Source: an uncultured Clostridia bacterium
Lineage (GTDB): Bacteria > Bacillota > Clostridia > Peptostreptococcales > Anaerovoracaceae
Assembly (NCBI GenBank): GCA_934247125.1
Contig: CAKQIZ010000084.1
Coordinates: forward strand, 1 to 7,517
Reading direction: 5' to 3'
DNA: 7,517 nt
Positions 1 to 5,376 of this stretch are shown in pieces; within the stretch, counting starts at the first letter, position 1, and the number at the start of each line of letters is the position of its first letter. The notes below the pieces were generated by a model. It was given only the letters and a program-made list of their open reading frames with translations, did no database searches and had not been told where the DNA came from. A program made the position numbers and the translations under genes.

Positions 1-84
1 AATGGCGGGCCGTACAGCAAAGCAGCCGGAAAATAGCCTGTTCAGTATATTTAATTAAGACAACAAAATAAAAGAGGGTAATAC
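1..84. other. Left edge; probable 3' end or trailer of an upstream gene
   Basis: The window opens inside or just after an upstream gene. All three + frames close quickly, with stops at 34-36, 56-58 and 69-71, and none of the residual 11-22 codon tails is recognisable. The strong terminator that follows at 85-125 implies that a + strand gene ends here. I cannot tell which frame is real or what the product is. Confidence 0.35.
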
Positions 85-125
85 AAAGTGCATCTTTTGA
101 GCAGTATTTTAAAGGTGCACTTTTT
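85..125 (+). terminator. Intrinsic terminator of the upstream gene
   Basis: A 13-base arm at 85-97 pairs with 111-123 with one T-G wobble, around a 13-base loop. The descending arm runs into TTTTT, then GATTTTT. The outer AAA/TTT pairs and the following T-rich run are the usual form of a rho-independent terminator. It isolates the tetR-led unit from upstream transcription. Because of the A-rich left flank it could also act weakly on the - strand. Confidence 0.8.
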
Positions 126-209
126 GATTTTTGCAAAGCGCGCGTAGCATGCATAGAACGCTTCGTTCAGGTGGAAGAGGGAGGTTTTCGAGAAAAAATT
201 TCAGTTAGC

Positions 210-238
210 TTGACAAAACCACAAGTGCAAAATATAAT
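210..238 (+). promoter_or_regulatory. Consensus sigma-A promoter of the TetR gene
   Basis: The -35 box TTGACA (210-215) and the -10 box TATAAT (233-238) are both perfect matches to consensus and are separated by exactly 17 bases. Transcription should start near 245, giving a leader of about 45 bases before the TTG start at 290. The spacer contains AGTGCAAA (224-231), a word that recurs upstream of the first ABC gene at 933-940. A promoter this strong in front of a repressor gene suggests it is held down by autoregulation. Confidence 0.88.
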
Positions 239-251
239 ATAGCAAAGTCAT

Positions 252-264
252 ATAACACTGTTAT
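252..264. promoter_or_regulatory. Candidate operator palindrome at the tetR transcription start
   Basis: ATAACA-C-TGTTAT is a perfect 6-base inverted repeat about a single base, 14 bases past the -10 box and so covering the expected first transcribed bases. A repressor bound here would block initiation or clearance, the usual arrangement for TetR autoregulation. Evidence is positional and by symmetry only. The same palindrome is not seen upstream of the transporter genes, so it may be private to this promoter or a chance palindrome. Confidence 0.4.
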
Positions 265-275
265 GCGGCTGTGAA

Positions 276-283
276 AAGGAGGT
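276..283 (+). promoter_or_regulatory. Ribosome binding site fixing a TTG start
   Basis: AAGGAGGT lies 6 bases before the TTG at 290. The nearby ATG at 300 is in another frame and cannot start this gene, so this site decides the start. Confidence 0.85.
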
Positions 284-289
284 GGAGCT

Positions 290-907
290 TTGGGCGAAAA
301 TGAAAAAACGACTCTTGAACTCATACATAATGCTGCAAAAGCTGAATTCATGGAAAAGGGTTTCAGGGAGGCATCTCTGAGGAACATAGCAAAGTCCGCA
401 GGTGTGACGACCGGAGCGCTTTACGGGTATTATGGAAGCAAAGAAGAACTTTTCAAATCGCTTGTCAGCGATGCGTATGAATTCATAGTGAACACATACA
501 CTGCAGCTCTTTACGAATTCGAAAGCCTGCCTATGGAAGAACAGCCCGACAACATGGCGAAGGCATCCGGCAGATGCATGTACGAGATCCTTGATTACTC
601 ATACGATCACAGGGAAGCTTGTTATATGCTGCTGCAGTGTGCAGAGGGCACGCGATATGCTTTCCTTATAGATGAAATGGCAGAGCTTGAGGTAGAAGCT
701 ACACATAAATACTATGACGTGCTGGAAAAACTGGGTAAGCCGACGCCGATGATAGACAGGAGACTTGAGCATATCCTGGTCACGGGAATGATGAATGCGT
801 ATTTCGAAATGATAATACATGATACGCCTAAGGAATATGCCGAGCGTTATCTAAAGGATCTGAATGATTTTTATACTGCAGGATGGCTGAAAATAATGGG
901 TCAGTAG
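290..907 (+). CDS. TetR/AcrR-family transcriptional regulator
   Basis: A 205-residue DNA-binding repressor of normal TetR length. Residues about 9-55 form the family's N-terminal three-helix domain. The helix-turn-helix falls at about 29-48 (SLRNIAKSAGVTTGALYGYY), followed by the typical GSKEELF motif. The rest is helical ligand-binding and dimerisation domain, of which only the general character can be read; the ligand is unknown. The start is TTG, backed by a strong ribosome binding site. A consensus promoter lies upstream, and the first ABC gene follows after 132 bases in the same direction. By family knowledge it most likely represses itself and the adjacent transporter pair and releases DNA when a small molecule binds. 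The transporter target is inferred from position. A short hairpin overlaps its stop codon, so read-through into the ABC genes may be only partial. Family assignment is secure; target and inducer are not. Confidence 0.93.
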   Translation: MGENEKTTLELIHNAAKAEFMEKGFREASLRNIAKSAGVTTGALYGYYGSKEELFKSLVSDAYEFIVNTYTAALYEFESLPMEEQPDNMAKASGRCMYEILDYSYDHREACYMLLQCAEGTRYAFLIDEMAELEVEATHKYYDVLEKLGKPTPMIDRRLEHILVTGMMNAYFEMIIHDTPKEYAERYLKDLNDFYTAGWLKIMGQ

Positions 908-921
908 ACCCATAAATTTTT
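896..921 (+). terminator. Possible weak terminator or attenuator overlapping the tetR stop
   Basis: ATGGGTC (896-902) and GACCCAT (907-913) form a perfect 7-base stem with a 4-base AGTA loop, and the TAG stop sits at the loop-stem junction. TTTTT follows at 917-921 but only after three A residues, which weakens it as a terminator. It could reduce transcription passing from tetR into the ABC genes, or be a protein-binding palindrome. Confidence 0.4.
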
Positions 922-927
922 ATACGA

Positions 928-944
928 TAGTTAGTGCAAACTAA
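928..944. promoter_or_regulatory. Candidate operator upstream of the ABC pair
   Basis: TTAGT (931-935) and ACTAA (940-944) form an inverted repeat around GCAA. Two words here recur at the regulator promoters: AGTGCAAA (933-940) also lies in the tetR promoter spacer at 224-231, and TAGTTAGT (928-935) occurs in reverse orientation in the marR promoter spacer at 4709-4716. The position, about 100 bases before the first ABC start, suits a repressor site. No -35/-10 pair near consensus could be placed around it. The best candidates are weak: TTTATA at 919 with TAATTT at 942, or TACGAT at 923. Confidence 0.42.
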
Positions 945-1001
945 TTTAAAGGCGGTTGACGATCCAAGGCGAGTTATCAGCGGAGGAGGATTCCGAATAA
1001 C

Positions 1002-1017
1002 AACAGATCAACAGATC
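1002..1017 (+). repeat. Tandem 8-base repeat in the ABC leader
   Basis: AACAGATC occurs twice in direct succession, 7 bases before the ribosome binding site of the first ABC gene. It sits in an otherwise unstructured leader and has no known role. A second purine-rich stretch, GGAGGAGG at 982-989, lies upstream of it without a standard start codon at the right distance. Confidence 0.6.
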
Positions 1018-1023
1018 AGCAGG

Positions 1024-1032
1024 TAAGGAGGT
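1024..1032 (+). promoter_or_regulatory. Ribosome binding site fixing a TTG start
   Basis: TAAGGAGGT lies 7 bases before TTG 1040. No ATG or GTG lies in frame at a suitable distance, so the TTG is chosen as start. Confidence 0.85.
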
Positions 1033-1039
1033 TTTATTT

Positions 1040-2809
1040 TTGAAAAAGCAATCAAATCTTAGCAGGCTTCTCGAATATGCGGGGAGCCACAGGATACTGA
1101 CGTATCTTTCATGGGTGCTTTCTGCGGCAAGTGCTCTTATCGCACTGCTGCCGTTCTGGTATGTGTGGAGGATACTGAAAGAAGTGATCGAGGTCGCACC
1201 ACATTTCGAAGATGCAGTGCATATAACTCATTACGGGTGGATGGCGGTACTGTTTGCAGTTATTTCAGTGCTGGTATACATCAGCGGGCTTATGTGCTCG
1301 CATCTTGCGGCATTTCGTATCGCGACCAATATGAGGATAGCGATGACGAAGCATATCGCGACGCTGCCGCTTGGGAAAATAGAGCAGTTCGGCAGCGGCA
1401 GGCTGCGAAGGACGATTTCAGAGACTTCAGGAGCGACAGAAGCATATCTGGCTCATCAGCTGCCGGATAAATACAGAGCGATAGCGACGACGGCCGGACT
1501 GCTGGCACTGCTGGCGGTATTTGACTGGAGACTTGGTCTTATCAGCCTGCTGCCCGTAGCGCTGGGATTTGCATGCATGACGAGAATGACAGGCAGAAGC
1601 ATGCAGGAAAAAATGACAGAGTACCAGAATGCGCTGGCAGATATGTCAAATGAGGCAGTCGAATATGTGCGAGGCATACCGGTAGTGAAGACATTCGGAC
1701 AGACCGTGTTTTCCTTCAAAAAATTCAAGGCTGCGATAGACGATTATGAAAAGTGGACGGTAGCGTACACGAAGGAGATGCGAGGACCGATGACTCTTTA
1801 CACGCTGGCGATCAACAGTGTATTCATCTTCCTGATCGCAGGCGGATACTGGCTTTCACATGGAGGCATGACGAATGAGTTCCTGCTCAACATGCTTTTT
1901 TACATAATAATAACACCGGTGATATCACTGATGTTAACCAAGATGATGTTCATGAGCGAGAACGGCATGATCGTGACAGATGCGATCGCAAGGATCGACA
2001 GCGTGCTGGAGTCGCCTTCACTCAGTCAGGCTGACAAGACAAAGCACCCTGCAGACAATTCTGTCGTGCTCGAAAACGTTACTTTCAGCTATGATGGTAC
2101 GAAAAATGCGCTGACTGACATTTCTCTGAAGATCGGAGACGGGCAGACTGTGGCATTCGTAGGGCCGTCAGGCGGCGGCAAATCGACGCTGGCAAGCATG
2201 ATCGCGAGATTTTTCGATCCTCAGAGCGGCGTCGTACGCATAGGAGGTGCAGATGTGAAGGAAATCGACAAGGCAGAGCTGATGGATACGGTTTCATTCG
2301 TATTCCAGAACAGCCGTCTTGCAAAGGCGAGCATCCTGGACAATGTGAGGATGGGAAAACCTGAGGCTTCGGAGGCAGAAGTGCTCAGGGTGCTCGAAGA
2401 TGCACAGTGCATGGATATAATAGAAAAATTCCCGGATGGTGTGAATACTGTGATCGGCTCGCAAGGCGTGTATCTGTCAGGAGGGGAAACGCAGAGGGTA
2501 GTTATCGCGCGTGCCTTACTGAAGGACTCGCCTGTGATCATACTGGACGAGGCAACTGCCTTTGCGGATCCTGACAATGAAGTCAGGGTGCAGACGGCGC
2601 TGAGCAGACTGGCAGAGGGCAGGACAGTCATCGTGATAGCGCATCGTCTGTCTACGGTAACGAATGCGGATCGCATATTCGTGCTCAGGGACGGCAGGAT
2701 CGAGGAATGCGGCAGCTTTGAGGAGCTCAAAGCTGCAGGCGGATTGTTCAGCACGATGTGGGATGACTACAGGAGTTCGGTACAGTGGAAAGTTGCAAAG
2801 GAGGTGTAG
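1040..2809 (+). CDS. ABC transporter, fused permease and ATPase half-transporter (first subunit)
   Basis: A 589-residue half-transporter with an N-terminal exporter-type membrane domain (residues about 1-330, hydrophobic spans near 20-42, 66-88, 145-185 and 250-300) and a C-terminal ATPase. Visible ATPase motifs are Walker A GPSGGGKST at 375-383 (Lys381), Q-loop Gln423, signature LSGGE at 479-483, Walker B ending LDE with Asp503 and catalytic Glu504, and H-loop His535. All key residues are present. The D-loop reads AFADPDNE rather than the common SALD. From memory this variant is typical of the YbtP/IrtA-like group, where exporter-fold proteins import siderophores; other members are called multidrug exporters. 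Substrate and direction are therefore open. It should sit in the cytoplasmic membrane as a heterodimer with the product of the next gene, which starts 4 bases after this stop. The second gene's ribosome binding site lies inside the last codons of this one, indicating coupled translation. The start is TTG with a strong binding site. Confidence 0.93.
   Translation: MKKQSNLSRLLEYAGSHRILTYLSWVLSAASALIALLPFWYVWRILKEVIEVAPHFEDAVHITHYGWMAVLFAVISVLVYISGLMCSHLAAFRIATNMRIAMTKHIATLPLGKIEQFGSGRLRRTISETSGATEAYLAHQLPDKYRAIATTAGLLALLAVFDWRLGLISLLPVALGFACMTRMTGRSMQEKMTEYQNALADMSNEAVEYVRGIPVVKTFGQTVFSFKKFKAAIDDYEKWTVAYTKEMRGPMTLYTLAINSVFIFLIAGGYWLSHGGMTNEFLLNMLFYIIITPVISLMLTKMMFMSENGMIVTDAIARIDSVLESPSLSQADKTKHPADNSVVLENVTFSYDGTKNALTDISLKIGDGQTVAFVGPSGGGKSTLASMIARFFDPQSGVVRIGGADVKEIDKAELMDTVSFVFQNSRLAKASILDNVRMGKPEASEAEVLRVLEDAQCMDIIEKFPDGVNTVIGSQGVYLSGGETQRVVIARALLKDSPVIILDEATAFADPDNEVRVQTALSRLAEGRTVIVIAHRLSTVTNADRIFVLRDGRIEECGSFEELKAAGGLFSTMWDDYRSSVQWKVAKEV
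2797..2805 (+). promoter_or_regulatory. Ribosome binding site of the second ABC gene, inside the first
   Basis: AAAGGAGGT overlaps the last codons of the first ABC gene and lies 8 bases before GTG 2814. It selects that GTG rather than start codons further upstream in the same open frame, which would lie deep inside the ATPase coding region of the first gene. Confidence 0.85.
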
Positions 2810-2813
2810 CTCT

Positions 2814-4547
2814 GTGATAGAGAAACTGCAAAGACGATTCGCGCTTTCCAGAGGAGGTGCGATCGATACGATAAAGGGCAGCATATTCTGTGCACTGCAG
2901 AATATTTCATTTATGTTCCCTGTGGGGCTGCTTTATTTCATGGTAAAGGATATGATGGAGGGCGGTCTGGAAAGCGGGCGCATGACGTTCTATGCAGCCG
3001 GTTGTGCCATCTGTGTCGCGCTGATACTGATCTTCACGCGCCTGCAGTACGATGGTACGTTTCTGGCGACTTACGTAGAGACTGGGATAAGAAGAGTGAA
3101 TCTTGCGGAAAAGCTCAGGCGTATACCGCTGTCGTTTTTCGGCAAGAAGGACCTGGCTGATCTGACTTCAGCTGTAATGAATGACTGTGCTGTGCTGGAA
3201 ACCAGCCAGTCGCACTATGTGCCGCCACTCATCGGGTCGATAATATCGACAACGCTTATCGCTGTATCGATACTGTTCTTTGACTGGCGTATGGGGATCG
3301 CGGCTGTATGGGTGCTGCCTGCAGCGTTTGCTGTTGTGGCACTGGCATCAAAAGTCCAGCACGATCTTTCAAGAAAATCGATGCAGGCGAAGATAACCTG
3401 CGAAGACGGCATACAGGAGTGTATGGAGATGATGAGCGATCTGCGCGCAAACAATGCGGATGACAGATATATAAGCGGCCTTGAAAAGAAAATAAGAAAT
3501 GTGGAATCAAGGCTGATAATATCCGAGCTTGGTACTGCGGTATTCGTAGTATCGGCAGGTCTGATACTGCGACTGGGGATCGCGACCACAGCACTTGCCG
3601 GCTCATATCTGCTGATAAAAGGTGAGATCGATATACTTACTTTATTCATGTTTCTGCTCGTCGTTTCGAGACTTTATGATCCGCTCGAGGGAGCGCTTCA
3701 GAACCTTGCAGCTATAATAGGCACCAACAGCAACATAGAGCGTATGAATGAGATACTTGACTGCGATGTGCAGACAGGCTCTGAGACACTGGACAATGAT
3801 GGATGTGATATAGTCTTCGATCATGTGGGATTCGCATACGAAAACGGCGAAACGGTCCTTGAAGATGTGTCATTCACTGCAAAGCAGGGGCAGGTGACTG
3901 CGCTCGTTGGCCCTTCGGGAGGCGGCAAGACTACGGTTTCGAGACTTGCAGCCAGATTCTGGGATATAGACCGGGGCAGGATAACCGTCGGCGGTATGGA
4001 CATATCGCGAATAGATCCGGAAAAGCTGATGTCGCTTTATTCTATCGTGTTTCAGGATGTAACTCTGTTTGACAATACGATCATGGAAAACATAAGGATC
4101 GGCAGAATCGGTGCGACGGATGCAGAAGTCATAGCCGCGGCAAAGATGGCGAATGTCGAGGAGTTTGCAGAAAAGCTCCCGGATAAATGGAACACAAATA
4201 TCGGTGAGAACGGATGCGAGCTTTCCGGCGGGGAGCGTCAGAGGATATCGATCGCCAGAGCTTTCCTTAAAGATGCGCCGATCATACTTCTTGACGAGGC
4301 AACTGCAAGCCTGGACGTGGAAAACGAAACTGCGATACAGACTGCGCTTTCCAGACTGATAAAGGACAAGACTGTTCTTATCATCGCACATCGCATGAGG
4401 ACGGTTTCCGGCGCGGACAAGATCGTTGTGCTAAAAGACGGCAATGTTGCTGAGCAGGGGGCTCCGGAGGCGCTTATGGAGCAGAACGGCGTATATTCGC
4501 ACATGGTGGACCTCCAGGCCGAGAGCCAGAACTGGACTCTGGAATAA
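2814..4547 (+). CDS. ABC transporter, fused permease and ATPase half-transporter (second subunit)
   Basis: A 577-residue partner of the preceding half-transporter. The frame is open back to 2664, but the GTG at 2814 has the ribosome binding site and gives the N-terminus expected for the family (MIEKLQRRFALS). The membrane domain covers about residues 1-320 and the ATPase the remainder: Walker A GPSGGGKTT at 366-374 (Lys372), Q-loop Gln414, signature LSGGE at 470-474, Walker B Asp494 and Glu495, H-loop His526. The segments ASLDVENE and AHRMRTV recall YbtQ/IrtB-like subunits. Both subunits keep the catalytic glutamate, histidine and canonical signature, so neither ATP site of the heterodimer looks degenerate, unlike many heterodimeric exporters. 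Likely role: ATP-driven movement of a metal chelate, peptide or drug across the cytoplasmic membrane; substrate unknown. No terminator is evident after it, so some transcripts may run on into marR, 244 bases downstream. Confidence 0.93.
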   Translation: MIEKLQRRFALSRGGAIDTIKGSIFCALQNISFMFPVGLLYFMVKDMMEGGLESGRMTFYAAGCAICVALILIFTRLQYDGTFLATYVETGIRRVNLAEKLRRIPLSFFGKKDLADLTSAVMNDCAVLETSQSHYVPPLIGSIISTTLIAVSILFFDWRMGIAAVWVLPAAFAVVALASKVQHDLSRKSMQAKITCEDGIQECMEMMSDLRANNADDRYISGLEKKIRNVESRLIISELGTAVFVVSAGLILRLGIATTALAGSYLLIKGEIDILTLFMFLLVVSRLYDPLEGALQNLAAIIGTNSNIERMNEILDCDVQTGSETLDNDGCDIVFDHVGFAYENGETVLEDVSFTAKQGQVTALVGPSGGGKTTVSRLAARFWDIDRGRITVGGMDISRIDPEKLMSLYSIVFQDVTLFDNTIMENIRIGRIGATDAEVIAAAKMANVEEFAEKLPDKWNTNIGENGCELSGGERQRISIARAFLKDAPIILLDEATASLDVENETAIQTALSRLIKDKTVLIIAHRMRTVSGADKIVVLKDGNVAEQGAPEALMEQNGVYSHMVDLQAESQNWTLE

Positions 4548-4614
4548 ATATGCAGAAGAGAAACTCCTGAAGCAGGTCGAATCGTCCCGTGCCATATGCT
4601 GGCGGCGCTTATGA

Positions 4615-4626
4615 TGTATGCATACA
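4615..4626. repeat. 12-base perfect palindrome between ABC genes and marR
   Basis: TGTATGCATACA is fully self-complementary. It lies in the 244-base gap and about 70 bases before the marR -35 box. It could be an operator half of a larger site, but palindromes of this size also arise by chance. The rest of the gap up to the promoter holds short direct repeats (CTGCAGGC at 4645-4652 and 4667-4674; TGACTTTC at 4656-4663 and 4683-4690) and no reading frame of note. Confidence 0.3.
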
Positions 4627-4694
4627 GGTCGTGAGTGCCGGAGGCTGCAGGCGGTTGACTTTCAGACTGCAGGCTACCAGACTGACTTTCGGGA

Positions 4695-4723
4695 TTGACA
4701 TGTAGAAGACTAACTACTATACT
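4695..4723 (+). promoter_or_regulatory. Sigma-A promoter of the MarR gene with operator-like spacer
   Basis: TTGACA (4695-4700) and TATACT (4718-4723) are spaced 17 bases apart, one mismatch from full consensus. The spacer carries GACTAACTA, and a matching inverted TTAGTC lies downstream at 4737-4742, so a repressor dimer or pair could cover the start site. The ACTAACTA word (4709-4716) is the reverse complement of TAGTTAGT upstream of the ABC genes. The leader also has a small hairpin, GAGCA-ATCG-TGCTC, at 4749-4762. Confidence 0.82.
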
Positions 4724-4791
4724 GAAAGACAAGGTTTTAGTCATATGCGAGCAATCGTGCTCTGCGACACACCTGATGGGAGGATAAACCG

Positions 4792-5244
4792 ATGTCATAT
4801 CATAAGCTGATGATGGAAAATCACACGCTGTTTTCGAAGATGGTGTTTGAGAGGCTTTCAGAGCAGGAGCTTTCTGCAGGCCAGCCTAAGGTGCTGGAAT
4901 ATCTGATAGCGCATGATGGAGCCGCACAGAAGGATATAGCCGAGGCGTGCATCATAGAACCGGCGACGGCAACGAGTCTGCTTGCAAGGATGGAGAAGAG
5001 CGGGCTGATCGACAGGCGCAGCAGGGAAGATGATAAGCGATATATCCTCGTATATCTGACTGAAAAGGGCAGAGCGTGTGCTGAATCTTCGGTGAATGTG
5101 TTTGGCGATGTTGAGACGCATGTATTTGAAGGCTTCTCCGATGAAGAACGCAAGGATCTCATCTCTTATCTCGAGCGAGTGAACAGGAATCTGAGAAAGA
5201 GCAGAGCAGTGTGGGGACCGGAAAAGCATGAAATGAAAAAATGA
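4792..5244 (+). CDS. MarR-family transcriptional regulator
   Basis: A 150-residue winged-helix regulator of usual MarR length. Residues about 28-95 form the DNA-binding domain: a helical lead (LSAGQPKVLEYLIAHDGAAQ), a recognition region around residues 45-70 (DIAEACIIEPATATSLLARME), then the wing containing DRRSREDDKRYILVYLTEKG, which is highly typical. Helices at both ends make the dimer interface. GGGAGG lies 8 bases before the ATG. The gene has its own strong promoter and a strong terminator, so it can be expressed alone, and its place after the ABC pair suggests a second regulator of that transporter responding to a different signal. MarR proteins usually repress and are released by phenolic or oxidative ligands; the ligand here cannot be read from sequence. 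Autoregulation is likely given the ACTAA/TTAGT elements at its promoter. Confidence 0.93.
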   Translation: MSYHKLMMENHTLFSKMVFERLSEQELSAGQPKVLEYLIAHDGAAQKDIAEACIIEPATATSLLARMEKSGLIDRRSREDDKRYILVYLTEKGRACAESSVNVFGDVETHVFEGFSDEERKDLISYLERVNRNLRKSRAVWGPEKHEMKK

Positions 5245-5268
5245 TCAGGCAGGAGTAACATAGAACAG

Positions 5269-5320
5269 AAACGGCTCGTGGAGAGGACATCATATGAGAT
5301 GTACTTCGCGAGCCGTTTTT
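5269..5320 (+). terminator. Long-stem intrinsic terminator after marR
   Basis: AAACGGCTCG (5269-5278) pairs perfectly with 5309-5318. The stem continues through wobble pairs to about 15 pairs, and after a small internal loop a further 5-pair stem (5287-5291 with 5298-5302) closes on a 6-base loop. The T run at 5316-5320 follows the + strand arm. On the - strand the stem is followed only by TTTCTGTTC, so termination of the opposing alcohol dehydrogenase transcript would be weaker. It lies between convergent genes and may serve both. Confidence 0.85.
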
Positions 5321-5376
5321 GTGCAGACAGGTGACGGCGCTGACGTATATGACTGGTGTTCGTTTGTGGTGTTATA

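Noticed and set aside
908..1039. Riboswitch in the ABC leader
   Set aside because: No conserved riboswitch core or terminator/antiterminator pair could be traced; only small repeats and a weak hairpin upstream.
990..1043. Leader peptide beginning at ATT 990 behind GGAGGAGG, ending in TGA overlapping the ABC TTG start
   Set aside because: ATT is a very rare start, the spacing to the purine run is almost zero, and the peptide shows no attenuator-type codon run.
2221..2754. Long open frame on the - strand (177 codons) inside the first ABC gene
   Set aside because: Antisense to the Walker A to H-loop region; serine- and threonine-rich shadow without a ribosome binding site.
2664..2813. Extending the second ABC protein 50 codons upstream in the same open frame
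   Set aside because: The stretch overlaps the end of the first ABC gene, reads as non-membrane, arginine- and serine-rich sequence foreign to the family, and the GTG at 2814 has a strong ribosome binding site.
3215..3649. Open frame on the - strand (144 codons) inside the second ABC gene
   Set aside because: Mirror of membrane-domain codons; no start signals and no recognisable domain.
4238..4798. Long open frame on the - strand (186 codons) across the end of the second ABC gene
   Set aside because: It is antisense to conserved ATPase motifs, lacks family features, and is explained by codon bias of the + strand gene.
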